Positions 1 to 8,101 of a DNA stretch of 58,221 nucleotides are shown piece after piece (the first letter of the stretch is position 1; the number at the start of each line of letters is the position of its first letter). The stretch lies in NCBI GenBank assembly GCA_002753665.1, contig PEAP01000009.1, positions 1 to 58,221 of the forward strand, written 5' to 3'. The position numbers and the translations under genes were made by a program. The stretch is from Magnetococcales bacterium DC0425bin3 (GTDB lineage: Bacteria; Pseudomonadota; Magnetococcia; Magnetococcales; DC0425bin3). Below the pieces are notes generated by a model that saw only the letters and a program-made list of their open reading frames with translations, did no database searches and was not told where the DNA came from.

Positions 1-105
1 GCAAGCCGTTTCCCGGCTTCCACGGTCACTTCAATGGATGGGGGAGGCCTCCCTCCACCCTCCACCGATGCAAGCCGTTTCCCGGCTTCCACGGTAACCA
101 CATCT
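1..105 (+). repeat. Family A repeat, one full and one partial unit
   Basis: A right half-unit (1-31) is followed by a full unit (about 34-105). The full unit has a left module with a GGAGGCCTCC palindrome and pyrimidine-rich CCTCCACCCTCCACC, then a right module GCAAGCCGTTTCCCGGCTTCC that can fold on itself and ends in GGTAACCAC. Related copies lie near 6158, 19816, 31540, 34254, 35256, 50529 and 54545. The unit has an ATG at 34 and stays open in the frame of the gene that starts at 136. Confidence 0.85.
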
Positions 106-135
106 TCAGCAACCCGCACCAGGCCGAGTACGCCC

Positions 136-2349
136 ATGTCCCCCGATCCGGATTTCACCGCCCAGGCCCAGGCGTTCCATGCCCAGGGCCGACTGCAGGA
201 GGCCCTGGAGGCCGCGGCCCGGGGGTTGGCCCTGGATGGCGGCAACCCCACCCTGCTCAACCTGGCGGCGGTGTGCAGCGCCGGCCTGGGGCTGTTGGAC
301 CAGGCCGAGGCCTGCTGGCGGCAGGCCCTGGAGCGACAACCCGACAACCTGGAATGCCGCTTCAATCTGGCGGTGCTGCTGACCCTGCGCCAGCGTCCCG
401 CCGAGGCCGAGGCCGCCTGCCGGGCCGTGCTGGCGCGCCAGCCGGATCATGCCGAGGCCCTGGACCAGTTGGGCACCCTGCTCCGGAATCGGGGCTGCAT
501 CGCCGAGGCCGAGACCGCCTACGAGGCCGCCCTGGCCGCGCATCCGGACTTCGCCAACGCCCGCTACAACCTCGGTGTGCTGTTGATGGCCACCGGCCGC
601 CCAGTGGCGGCCGAGGCCGCCTTCCGGACGGCACTGGCCAGCCGGCCGGATCTGGTGGAGGCCCGTTGCCATCTGGGGCACCTGCTGCAGGAGCAGGGAC
701 AATTCGAGGCCGCCGAGGCCGCCTTCCGGGAAGTGCTGGCCCGACAACCCGATCACGCCGAGGCCCATTTCGGCCTGGGCCTGCTGCTGGCGCGGCAGGG
801 ACGGGCCGCCGGGGCCGCGGCCGCCTTTCGCGCCGTGCTGGCCCTGCGGCCCAGCCATCCCGAGGCCAACAACAACCTTGGCATTCTCCTGGCCAACGAC
901 GGACGGCGGGCAGAAGCCGAAAACGCCTTCCGCACCGCCCTGGCCGGCGCCCCGGATTCCTTCACCGCCCTGCTCAACCTGGGTCTGCTGCTGACCGGAA
1001 CGGACCGTCTGGAGGAAGCCGAAGCTCTTCTCCATCGGGCGCTGCGGATACAGCCGGATCATGCCGAGGCCCACAACGCCCTGGCCGCCGTGCTGCTGGC
1101 CCGGGACCGTCCGACGGCAGCCGCGGCGGTTCTGAATCGCGCCCTGGAGTTGGATCCCGGGCATCCGGGGAGCCACAACACCCTGGGCAACCTGCGGCAC
1201 CGGCAGGGCGACCCGGACGGCGCCGCGGCGGCCTATCGCCAAGCCCTGGCCCTCAAACCCGACTACCACGAGGCCCACAGCAATCTGGGGGTGCTGTGGA
1301 CCGATCTCCATGACCCGGCCGCGGCCGAGGCAGCCTTCCGCACTGCCCTGGCGCTGCGGCCGGATTATGTGGAGGCGCGCTTCAACCTGGGTCTGCTGCT
1401 GCTGCGCCGGGGCCGAATGACCGAGGGCTGGCCGCTGCATGAAGACCGCTATCATCCCGGGCGCCGTCATCCCACTGCGGCCCCGCCCCGGCTGTCCTGT
1501 CCGCAATGGCGAGGCGGTTCTCTGGCCGGAAAAACCCTGCTGGTCCTGGGAGAACAGGGCCTGGGAGACGAAATCCAGTTCTGCCGCTACCTGAAGCCGT
1601 TGCGGGATCGAAATCCAGACAGCACGTTGATCTTCCTGTGCAAACCCACACTGGCCCCGCTGCTGCGGGGGCTGGCCGGGGTGGACCGCCTGGTGACGCG
1701 CCTGACCGAGGCGCCGCCCGCCGATGGCTGGTGCTTCCTGATGAGCCTGCCCCTGCTGCTGGAGACCCGGCTGGAGACCATTCCCGCCACCCTGCCCTAC
1801 CTGGCCGCCGACCCCCAGCGCCTGAGCCGCTGGCGGCCCCTGATTCCCACCGCAGGCCTGCGGATTGGCCTGGTCTGGAAAGGCGCTGCCCACTATGCCA
1901 ACGATGCCTGGCGCTCGCTGCCGGGTTTGAAGACCCTGGCGCCGTTATGGTCGGCGCTGCCCCGGGGAATGGTGACGTTCGTCAGCCTGCAGAAGGGCGC
2001 CGGCCAGGAAGAGGCCGCCGCCCCGCCTCCGGACCAGCCCCTGCTGGATCTGGGGACAGCACTCACGGACTGGGCCGACACCGCCGCCATCGTCGCCCAA
2101 CTGGATCTGGTGATCTGCGTGGATACCGCCCTGGCCCACCTGTGCGGCGCCCTGGCCCGTCCCTGTTGGGTGTTGCTGCCCCGCAACGGCCGGGACTGGC
2201 GCTGGCTGGACGACCGCACGGACTCCCCCTGGTATCCCGGGGTGCTGCGTCTGTTCGGCCAGGGCCGGAACGAAGAGTGGGGAATGGTGGTGGAACGGAT
2301 GGCCGGGGCGCTGACAGATCTGGGTCGCCAGTTGCCACCCCTCTGTTGA
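136..2349 (+). CDS. TPR protein with C-terminal glycosyltransferase-like domain
   Basis: The first ~430 residues are consecutive 34-residue tetratricopeptide repeats, about a dozen, with the usual Y/FN-LG-L and A-A-F/Y-R-AL pattern. The last ~270 residues resemble a GT9/heptosyltransferase-like fold: a GEQGLGDEIQF loop near its start, GLVWKG in the middle, and a donor-site stretch with VDTALAHLCGAL and DWRWL near the end. Such proteins are thought to glycosylate proteins or surface polymers; the substrate is unknown. I start at the ATG at 136 (737 aa) because the 34 preceding codons, which also stay open from an ATG at 34, are Family A repeat. A paralogue lies at 12138-14282. The downstream neighbour dsrP is convergent. 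Confidence 0.85.
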   Translation: MSPDPDFTAQAQAFHAQGRLQEALEAAARGLALDGGNPTLLNLAAVCSAGLGLLDQAEACWRQALERQPDNLECRFNLAVLLTLRQRPAEAEAACRAVLARQPDHAEALDQLGTLLRNRGCIAEAETAYEAALAAHPDFANARYNLGVLLMATGRPVAAEAAFRTALASRPDLVEARCHLGHLLQEQGQFEAAEAAFREVLARQPDHAEAHFGLGLLLARQGRAAGAAAAFRAVLALRPSHPEANNNLGILLANDGRRAEAENAFRTALAGAPDSFTALLNLGLLLTGTDRLEEAEALLHRALRIQPDHAEAHNALAAVLLARDRPTAAAAVLNRALELDPGHPGSHNTLGNLRHRQGDPDGAAAAYRQALALKPDYHEAHSNLGVLWTDLHDPAAAEAAFRTALALRPDYVEARFNLGLLLLRRGRMTEGWPLHEDRYHPGRRHPTAAPPRLSCPQWRGGSLAGKTLLVLGEQGLGDEIQFCRYLKPLRDRNPDSTLIFLCKPTLAPLLRGLAGVDRLVTRLTEAPPADGWCFLMSLPLLLETRLETIPATLPYLAADPQRLSRWRPLIPTAGLRIGLVWKGAAHYANDAWRSLPGLKTLAPLWSALPRGMVTFVSLQKGAGQEEAAAPPPDQPLLDLGTALTDWADTAAIVAQLDLVICVDTALAHLCGALARPCWVLLPRNGRDWRWLDDRTDSPWYPGVLRLFGQGRNEEWGMVVERMAGALTDLGRQLPPLC

Positions 2350-2373
2350 GAGCCTGCCCGCAGAATGCGACTT

Positions 2374-2434
2374 CTGCGGCGCAAGGCTGCGCCGCAGGAA
2401 TGGAGGGGGGGAAGGAGGGTCCTCCCCCCCCTCC
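2374..2434. terminator. Two strong hairpins between convergent genes
   Basis: A perfect 10-bp stem CTGCGGCGCA/TGCGCCGCAG with loop AGGC lies at 2374-2397. A G-run/C-run stem follows at about 2402-2434. They sit between the stop of the TPR gene and the stop of dsrP, so they probably end transcripts from both sides. There is no long T-run. The left part (about 2350-2380) resembles the terminal hairpin of repeat Family B. Confidence 0.6.
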
Positions 2435-2469
2435 CAGCCAGTCGATCGCGCCAGCGCCCGCGGGCCGGC

Positions 2470-3666
2470 TCAGGGCGACCAGGGATGCCACCCCTCCGGG
2501 GCCACCGCCTTGTCCGGCAGCAGGCGGAAGAAGCGGATGCCCAGCAGATAGAGGATGCCGGCCAGGGCCACGCCCCCGAACCCCAGCATGTATTCCACGG
2601 CGGCGGGAGAATAGCTGGCGCTCTGGCCGTCCAGGAACGGGCTGGAGATGTTGTAGCCGGGGAACAGATCCAGCGGGTAGGATTGGCCGGCGATCAGCAC
2701 ATGGGCGACGAAGGCCACCTCCCCCAGCACGGCGCAGAGCGCCGCCGTGGTGATGCCACCCCGGGTATTGCTCCAGCCGGGATTAAAGAGAATGACCAGT
2801 GGCAACAGGATCCCCAGGGTGACCACCCCGCCCCAGTAGAGCAGGGCGTAGGGACCGGTCATGATCCAGGCCTCCACCTCGTAGAAGGCGGGGGAATAGC
2901 TCTTGGTAAACTTTTCCACCACCATCAGATAGGCCACCGCCAGCAGGAAGAACACCATCATGTTGCGCATGCCGTGGACCAGCTTCTCGTCCATCTCCCG
3001 GCCGGTCTGCCGGTAGGTGGCCATCAGCAGCAGCAGGCAGATGGCGGTGCCGGAGCTGAGGGAAACGGCGATGAAGGTGGGAGCGGTGATGGCCGAGTGG
3101 AACACCTCCCGGGCCTGGATGACCCCGAAGATGGAGCCGGTGCCGGTGGTGAGGATCAGCCGTCCGGCAAAGGCCGAGCTGCCCGCCACCTTGACCCACT
3201 TCTCATGCTCCATCATGGCCCACAGATAGAGGAAACACAGGACCATGAAGCCCGAGTAGAGAAACACGTTCCAGGTGAACATGGAACCGAAGTTCATGTG
3301 GATCATGGTGAGCAACAGCCGTTCCGGCCGCCCCAGATCCAGCAGCAGGACGATCAGGCCCCCGGCCAGCAGGGCGATGGCCAGGAAGGCCGAGAAGCGG
3401 CGGAACTGTTTGTAGTGGCTGGCGCCGAACACCGTGGCCATGGAGGCCAGGTTCAAGGCGCCCGAGGCCATCACCAGCAGGGCGATGGCGAATACATGGG
3501 GCGCGCCCCACACCACCTGGTTGTTCATGTTGGTGACGCCGTGGCCCATGATCTCGACATAGAGAAAAGCCCCGGCCCCCAACAGGACGAAAAGCCCCAG
3601 AACGCCCATCAGTGCCCAATAGCCGAAGGAACGTCCCTCAATGGTGGTAAAATCGCTGAGTTGCAT
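2470..3666 (-). CDS. dsrP: DsrP, NrfD-family quinone-interacting membrane subunit
   Basis: A 398-residue integral membrane protein with about ten hydrophobic helices, of the NrfD/PsrC family. In the DsrMKJOP complex DsrP is thought to exchange electrons with the quinone pool and pass them to or from the iron-sulfur protein DsrO. The gene directly follows dsrO. I choose the ATG at 3666, which has AGGGGG five bases upstream; a GTG two codons earlier (3672) is also possible. It is the last gene of the dsrE-F-H-J-O-P string, and the hairpins at 2374-2434 follow it. The call as DsrP rather than another NrfD protein rests mainly on its place after dsrJ and dsrO. Confidence 0.9.
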   Translation of the reverse strand: MQLSDFTTIEGRSFGYWALMGVLGLFVLLGAGAFLYVEIMGHGVTNMNNQVVWGAPHVFAIALLVMASGALNLASMATVFGASHYKQFRRFSAFLAIALLAGGLIVLLLDLGRPERLLLTMIHMNFGSMFTWNVFLYSGFMVLCFLYLWAMMEHEKWVKVAGSSAFAGRLILTTGTGSIFGVIQAREVFHSAITAPTFIAVSLSSGTAICLLLLMATYRQTGREMDEKLVHGMRNMMVFFLLAVAYLMVVEKFTKSYSPAFYEVEAWIMTGPYALLYWGGVVTLGILLPLVILFNPGWSNTRGGITTAALCAVLGEVAFVAHVLIAGQSYPLDLFPGYNISSPFLDGQSASYSPAAVEYMLGFGGVALAGILYLLGIRFFRLLPDKAVAPEGWHPWSP

Positions 3667-3675
3667 GGCCACCCC

Positions 3676-4410
3676 CTACAAGCCCTGGTAGTGGACATGG
3701 GGCTTGAGCCCCAGGTCCGCCCGGATGGTTTCGGTCTTGAGGGTGCGAACCCGTTGGGCGATCTCCGATTGGGGATCGTTGAGGTCGCCGAACAGCATGG
3801 CCCCCTCGCCGGCCGCCTGGCAGGCCTCCACGCAGGCGGGCTGCTGGCCGTCGTCCACCCGATGCACGCAGAAGGTGCATTTTTCCACCACCCCCTTGCC
3901 CCGCACCGGCACCCGGGGATTGCTGGCCTTGTCCACGTCCACCTGGAAATAGACCAGGGAACGGGCCTTGTAGGGGCAGGCGATCATGCAGTAGCGGCAG
4001 CCAATGCAGCGGTGCTTGTCCACCAGCACGATGCCGTCCTTGCGGATGAAGGAGGCCTCGGTGGGGCAGACATGCACGCAGGGCGGATGTTCGCAGTGAT
4101 TGCAGAGGACCGGCAGGCTCAAGGGCGGCCGACGGCCTTCCTCATCCTGGACCTCCACCTTGCGGATCCAATGGATGTCCCGCTTGGGGTCCCCGAACAG
4201 GGGCACGTTGTTTTCGGTGCGGCAGGCGTCGGTGCAGGCGGTGCAGGCGGCGGTGCAGTGGTTGACATCGATCAACATGGCCCAGCGTTGGGCGCCGGAG
4301 GCCTCGGTCTTGTTGGGGGCCGCGATGAGCCGCACCCCCGGGGCGAGCAGGATGGCCCCGGCGGCCACCGCTCCTCCCAGGCCGAGAACCGTTCTTCTGT
4401 CCATGGTCAT
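3676..4410 (-). CDS. dsrO: DsrO, periplasmic tetracluster ferredoxin
   Basis: About 244 residues. The N-terminus has a twin-arginine motif (DRRTVLGL) and a hydrophobic stretch, so it should be exported folded by the Tat system. Four cysteine groups follow: CTAACTACTDAC, CNHCEHPPCVHVC, CIGCRYCMIAC and CTFCVHRV with later C/C. These are the ligand sets for four [4Fe-4S] clusters, as in DmsB/HybA-type proteins. It relays electrons between the haem protein DsrJ and the membrane subunit DsrP. I use the ATG at 4410, with AGGA seven bases upstream. An ATG at 4437 overlaps the dsrJ stop as ATGA and is the alternative. Confidence 0.92.
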   Translation of the reverse strand: MTMDRRTVLGLGGAVAAGAILLAPGVRLIAAPNKTEASGAQRWAMLIDVNHCTAACTACTDACRTENNVPLFGDPKRDIHWIRKVEVQDEEGRRPPLSLPVLCNHCEHPPCVHVCPTEASFIRKDGIVLVDKHRCIGCRYCMIACPYKARSLVYFQVDVDKASNPRVPVRGKGVVEKCTFCVHRVDDGQQPACVEACQAAGEGAMLFGDLNDPQSEIAQRVRTLKTETIRADLGLKPHVHYQGL

Positions 4411-4433
4411 GGCTCGGTTCCTGTGGTAGCCGG

Positions 4434-4766
4434 TCATTTGGGGTAGATGTGGCAATCGAAACAGTCGGGATGAACCCCAACGTACTGGTGACACCGATCA
4501 CAGAACGCCTGCCGGCTGGTGTGACAGGTCTGGCATTGCAGCAGGCTTTCGTCCCGGATCCGCACCCCTTCGCGCACGGTGACTTCGCGGCGCTGTTTCA
4601 GGAATTCCATATGGTTCTTGCGCATCCAGTCGGTGGGTTGGATGCACTTGTCCCCCTTGAGGCCGGGCCAGCCCCCGGCGGGCCGTACCGCGTCGCTCCC
4701 CTGGGCCTGGATACTCCCGCTCAGGAGAAGCACCAGGATCATCACCACCAGTCTTGACCAAAGCAC
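4434..4766 (-). CDS. dsrJ: DsrJ, periplasmic trihaem cytochrome c
   Basis: About 110 residues: a signal peptide or anchor (residues 1-22, ending around IQAQ) and three haem-binding motifs, CQTCH at 78-82, CDRCH at 89-93 and CFDCH at 102-106. Cys41 precedes them and is the likely counterpart of the cysteine that ligates one haem in Allochromatium DsrJ, giving the rare His/Cys coordination; His52 could also be a ligand. The frame is open further upstream to 4895, but the GTG at 4766 has a strong AGGAGG seven bases before it and leaves a normal signal peptide, so I prefer it. DsrJ is essential for oxidation of stored sulfur in Allochromatium. Confidence 0.9.
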   Translation of the reverse strand: MLWSRLVVMILVLLLSGSIQAQGSDAVRPAGGWPGLKGDKCIQPTDWMRKNHMEFLKQRREVTVREGVRIRDESLLQCQTCHTSRQAFCDRCHQYVGVHPDCFDCHIYPK

Positions 4767-4881
4767 TGCAAGCCCTCCTGCTGGAGACCGTCGTCGAAAG
4801 GCTTCGGGCCGCGGCCCGCGGGCCGCTGACCCGGTCCCCGGACCCGTGGATCCGGGGCCGGGCGATCCCGGGTCCGTCGCC
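4767..4881 (-). other. GC-rich gap between dsrH and dsrJ
   Basis: A 115-bp stretch inside an otherwise tight gene string. It is very GC-rich and full of short complementary runs, for example CGGGTCC/GGACCCG and GGCCGCGGCCC, so the RNA would be strongly folded. No gene is visible. In Allochromatium dsrC, dsrM, dsrK and dsrL lie between dsrH and dsrJ; here they are absent. Confidence 0.5.
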
Positions 4882-5175
4882 TCAAAGCCAGGCATGGGTC
4901 GTGTGTTGCTCCACCAGATCCACGAAGCCGGCGTAGTCGGTCACCTCGACCCCCTGGATCACATCGGTCAGGGCGCGGGCCTTCAGATCGGCGCTCAAGG
5001 CATAGACCTTGTTGGACTTCAGGGCCCCTTCCACCAGGCTGGACATGGCGGTTCCCGCCTGGGCGGCGAACACCCCATCCTCCAGGAGCAGAATCACATC
5101 ACCCTTGCGCACGAAGCGCAGACAGCTCTCCAGGGTGGACTTCTGGAAGGGGGACTGGTTCACGGTATGCAGCAT
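4882..5175 (-). CDS. dsrH: DsrH, TusB-like sulfur-relay subunit
   Basis: 97 residues beginning MLHTVNQSPF, the typical DsrH/TusB opening. It forms the cytoplasmic DsrEFH hexamer that transfers persulfide sulfur, via a cysteine of DsrE, to DsrC. The gene has GGAGGAA nine bases before the ATG and follows dsrF by 34 bp. The presence of separate dsrE, dsrF and dsrH next to dsrJOP marks an oxidative, sulfur-oxidiser-type dsr system. The alternative, a TusBCD set for tRNA thiolation, is unlikely given the neighbours. Confidence 0.93.
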   Translation of the reverse strand: MLHTVNQSPFQKSTLESCLRFVRKGDVILLLEDGVFAAQAGTAMSSLVEGALKSNKVYALSADLKARALTDVIQGVEVTDYAGFVDLVEQHTTHAWL

Positions 5176-5209
5176 GACGAATGTTCCTCCCGTGTCTTTT
5201 CGGCTGGGG

Positions 5210-5611
5210 TCAGAAGCAGAGGATGTTGTGCTGTTCGGCCATCATGGCAGCGATTTCGTCGGCATCCACCACCTTGGGCCGAATTTCCTCCTCGGTCTCC
5301 TCGTCCTCGCCGATCACCACCAGATCGTCCTGGGTCAGGCCCCGGTCTTCCAGGGATTTCTTGTCCACGAAGACCTTGCTGATTTCGTAATCCACCAGCA
5401 CCCCGTAGGTGGCTTCAAACCCCTTGATGCCCAGTTCCTTGGTGTTCTGGCCGGCCTTGAGGGCGTAGACGCCGTCGTCGATGAAGACCACGGAGATGTC
5501 CGCGTCGTAGGCGGCCATGATCAGTTTGACCTCCAGGCCTTCGTAGACGTAGATGGTTCCGTGGGGGCCCTTGCGGACCGTGAACATGATTTTCTTGATA
5601 TCTTCGGCCAT
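5210..5611 (-). CDS. dsrF: DsrF, TusC-like sulfur-relay subunit
   Basis: 133 residues of the DsrE/F fold: a Rossmann-like start (IMFTVRKGPHGT) and the motif VVFIDDGVYALKAGQ. DsrF is the middle subunit of DsrE2F2H2. It lies 21 bp after dsrE and 34 bp before dsrH on the same strand, so the three are surely one transcript. The C-terminal tail is acidic (GEDEETEEEI) before the final helix, which ends in a cysteine (NILCF). Confidence 0.92.
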   Translation of the reverse strand: MAEDIKKIMFTVRKGPHGTIYVYEGLEVKLIMAAYDADISVVFIDDGVYALKAGQNTKELGIKGFEATYGVLVDYEISKVFVDKKSLEDRGLTQDDLVVIGEDEETEEEIRPKVVDADEIAAMMAEQHNILCF

Positions 5612-5632
5612 CTTCTTCCCGTCCCTTTCCGA

Positions 5633-5989
5633 TCAGTCCCCGAAGATCACCATGCGTTCGGCTTCGATGGCCATCATGGTGAGTTGCCCCAAACCGGAGA
5701 TGCGCACGTTGGGCACCAGGACGCTGTCCACGATGCCGCGCCGCTTGGCGGCGGCGATGCACACCACGATATCGATCCCCTTGGCGCCCAACTCGGACCA
5801 ACGATTGGCGATGTGGCGATCGTCCTGGGGGGGCTCCATCAGCTTGGTGACGTTGTAGACGCCGTCGTGATAGAAGAAGATCCCTCGGATCTCATGGCCC
5901 TTGGCCAAGGCCGCGACGATGAAGTTGTAGGCGCTGTCGGAGGCCTCGTGATTGTAGGGCCCCTCGTAGATGGTTACCGCTATTTTCAT
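5633..5989 (-). CDS. dsrE: DsrE, TusD-like sulfur-carrying subunit
   Basis: 118 residues. The opening MKIAVTIYEGPYNHEASDSA and the FFYHDGVYN motif are those of DsrE/TusD. Cys77, in DIVVCIAAAKRRG, corresponds in position to Cys78 of Allochromatium DsrE, the residue that carries persulfide sulfur. It is the first gene of the dsrE-F-H-J-O-P string. A 224-bp intergenic stretch before it holds a candidate operator and a Family A repeat, so the string probably has its own promoter. Confidence 0.94.
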   Translation of the reverse strand: MKIAVTIYEGPYNHEASDSAYNFIVAALAKGHEIRGIFFYHDGVYNVTKLMEPPQDDRHIANRWSELGAKGIDIVVCIAAAKRRGIVDSVLVPNVRISGLGQLTMMAIEAERMVIFGD

Positions 5990-6105
5990 TCCTTGCAGCC
6001 TCCCTCCGGTTCGGGGATTGGGATGAGCCGTCCGCCGGCCGGGTGGACCCGGATCGTTCGCTTCGGGACGGACGCGACGCGCAGCAGGATAGCGCTGTTC
6101 AGTTA

Positions 6106-6127
6106 AATATCATGAATCGGTGATATT
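6106..6127 (-). promoter_or_regulatory. Candidate operator upstream of dsrE
   Basis: A perfect inverted repeat, AATATCA-8 bp-TGATATT, in the only AT-rich patch of the dsrN-dsrE gap, about 120 bp before the dsrE start. On the minus strand a weak sigma-70-like pair GTTCCA-17-TATTTA overlaps it. A dimeric regulator site is a reasonable reading; the regulator is unknown. Confidence 0.45.
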
Positions 6128-6157
6128 GGAACAGGACCAAAAATAATTTACTTCGAG

Positions 6158-6205
6158 CGATGGGGGAAGCCTCCCTCCACCCTCCCCCCTGGAAGCCGCC
6201 GCACT
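6158..6205 (+). repeat. Family A repeat, degenerate copy
   Basis: GATGGGGGAAGCCTCCCTCC and the pyrimidine-rich tail match the left module of Family A. The right module is replaced by GGAAGCCGCCGC, running up to the dsrN stop. It separates dsrN from the dsrE string. Confidence 0.75.
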
Positions 6206-6213
6206 CCGTACCC

Positions 6214-7608
6214 TCAGGTCCCGCCGGCGCGTTGGCGCCAGAAGCGCGCCAGGAAGGGCGCCCAGCCGGGGCTGCCGGCGGCGTGGATATGGGCATAGGA
6301 GGCCAGGATGTTGTGGTGCAGCAGCCCGTCGTGGAGGCCGTCCAGCCCCGTGCCGCGGCGCACCCGGTAGGCGAAACGCGCGCCCGGTCCCAGGCGGGTG
6401 ACATGGCTGTAGTGGAATTCGTGGCAGGCCACCCGCTCGCCCTTGCCGGGCCAGGCGGTCTCGCCCGTGCCCTCGATTTCCATGTAGCCGTAGCCCTGGG
6501 GGCGCGCCTCCATGGTGACATCAATGGGCAGCGCCCCGGCCATGCGGGCCGAGCCCGCGCCCCAGCGCAGACGTTCGGCCAGCACCATCAGTCCGCCGCA
6601 TTCGGCATAGATGGGCAGGCCGGCCTCCGCCGCCCGGCGGATGGATTCCAGCATGTCCCGGTTGTTCTCCAGAGTCTCCATGAACATCTCCGGAAAACCC
6701 CCGCCGATGAACAGCCCGTCCACCGCCGGCAGCTGTCGATCGGCCAGCAGGTTGAAGGGGATCAGCTCCACCCCCTGGTCGGCCAGGGCCTGGAGATTGT
6801 CCGGATAGTAGAAATGGAACGCCTGATCGGCCGCATAGCCCACCCGCACCCGGGGACGTTCGCCCAGCAAGGGCGACGGCGGATCGGGATCCTCCGCGCC
6901 CCAGGTGATGGCCGGCGCCCGCCGGGCCAGCTCCAGCACCCGATCCAGGTCCACATGGGCCGCCACCTGGCGGCCGATGGCCGCCACCCGGCTGTCCAGC
7001 CCGGCCCGTTCTTCCACCGGGGCCAGGCCCAGGTGGCGTTCGTCGATCACCACATCGCTGGTGCGGGGCAGCAGGCCCAGGATGGGGACCGCGCAGTAGC
7101 GTTCCACCACCTCCCGCAGGCGTTTCTCCTGGCGGGGCGAGGCGACATTGTTGAGGATAAGCCCCCCCACCACCCCGCCGCCGGGAAAGTTGAGATGGCC
7201 CCAGATCAGCGGGGCGACGCTGCGGGCCAGCCCTTTGCAATCCACCACCAGCAGCACCGGGGCCTCCAGCCAAGCGGCCAGGGCCGCGGAGCAGTCGTCG
7301 CCTTCCAGGTCCTGGCCGTCGAACAGGCCATGGTTGCCCTCGATGAGCGCCAGCTCCCCGCCCGCCGCCCCCTGCCGAAAGCGGTGTCGCACCCGCTCGC
7401 GCCCCATGATGAAGAAATCCAGATTGCGGCAGGGATGCCCGGCGGCCATGGCCAACCATTTGGGATCGATGAAATCCGGCCCCTTCTTGAACGGCCGCAC
7501 CGAAAGCCCCCGCCGGGCAAAGGCCGCGGCCAGACCGATGGTCAGGGTGGTCTTGCCGGAACTCTTGCGGGTCGCGGAGACCATCAGGCGGGGAATGGTG
7601 ACGGCCAT
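6214..7608 (-). CDS. dsrN: DsrN / cobyrinate a,c-diamide synthase family (CbiA-like)
   Basis: 464 residues. The N-terminal ATPase domain has SATRKSSGKTTL (P-loop) and the family signature FKKGPDFIDP followed by GHPCRNLD. The C-terminal glutaminase domain has the class I amidotransferase nucleophile in YAECGGLMVL. CbiA/CobB amidates side chains of corrin rings; DsrN is the homologue in dsr clusters that amidates sirohaem to siro(haem)amide for DsrAB. The dsr context favours DsrN, but a role in cobalamin synthesis cannot be excluded. I start at the ATG at 7608, with GAGGAG seven bases upstream. In Allochromatium dsrN follows dsrP; here it precedes dsrE. Confidence 0.88.
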   Translation of the reverse strand: MAVTIPRLMVSATRKSSGKTTLTIGLAAAFARRGLSVRPFKKGPDFIDPKWLAMAAGHPCRNLDFFIMGRERVRHRFRQGAAGGELALIEGNHGLFDGQDLEGDDCSAALAAWLEAPVLLVVDCKGLARSVAPLIWGHLNFPGGGVVGGLILNNVASPRQEKRLREVVERYCAVPILGLLPRTSDVVIDERHLGLAPVEERAGLDSRVAAIGRQVAAHVDLDRVLELARRAPAITWGAEDPDPPSPLLGERPRVRVGYAADQAFHFYYPDNLQALADQGVELIPFNLLADRQLPAVDGLFIGGGFPEMFMETLENNRDMLESIRRAAEAGLPIYAECGGLMVLAERLRWGAGSARMAGALPIDVTMEARPQGYGYMEIEGTGETAWPGKGERVACHEFHYSHVTRLGPGARFAYRVRRGTGLDGLHDGLLHHNILASYAHIHAAGSPGWAPFLARFWRQRAGGT

Positions 7609-7701
7609 CGGCACACTCCTCGGGACCACGGTTCATTCCATCGACCGAGCAAACGGATCCAAAATCCGCAACCCGGTGATTGTATTGAAATCTGACACAT
7701 T

Positions 7702-8022
7702 TCATGAGGGCTTCTCGTCATCGCCCCAGTCCTCATGGCGGCGCTGCCCAATCATCGCCTCGACTTCCTCGAAAGACCTACTGCCCCAGGCGCCGCAGGT
7801 CTTTCGCATGATCCGTTCGATTGCGTCATCCTCGATCGGAGTCCGGGGATGACCGATTGCTCCCTGTTCCTTTCCCGTAGAGGAATTGGCGGCCAGTGAT
7901 TCCCCGATGTCGGCGGATCCACGGACCAGGGTGACGATCACCCGCACCCGGACAGGATCGGGGGCCTCGTCGATCCAGATCAACCGGCCATGGTCGTAGA
8001 TGGCTTCATAGCTGGATAACAT
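7702..8022 (-). CDS. Orphan antitoxin-like protein (DUF104/AF2212-type N-terminus)
   Basis: 106 residues starting at the ATG at 8022, with GGAG eight bases upstream. The start YEAIYDHGRLIWIDEAPD...VRVRVIVTLV matches the beta-strand DNA-binding domain seen in small antitoxins (AIYENGVLKPL-type). The C-terminus, with CGAWGSRSFEEVEAMIGQRRHEDW, resembles tails that bind PIN-type toxins. No toxin gene follows. The gene lies 79 bp after the ParA-type ATPase on the same strand and could be cotranscribed with it. Family assignment is by pattern only. Confidence 0.6.
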   Translation of the reverse strand: MLSSYEAIYDHGRLIWIDEAPDPVRVRVIVTLVRGSADIGESLAANSSTGKEQGAIGHPRTPIEDDAIERIMRKTCGAWGSRSFEEVEAMIGQRRHEDWGDDEKPS

Positions 8023-8101
8023 GGTGTTTTCTCCGTGGTTGACGAACGCCTCCGCTTTCAATGAAAGTCGAGCCTGTTGGTCGAGGGCTGCCCCCATCTT
8101 C

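Noticed and set aside
2365-4446. A 693-codon plus-strand frame opposite dsrP and dsrO
   Set aside because: Same GC artefact. The product has no recognisable motif, and the minus strand carries the Dsr proteins with intact cysteine motifs.
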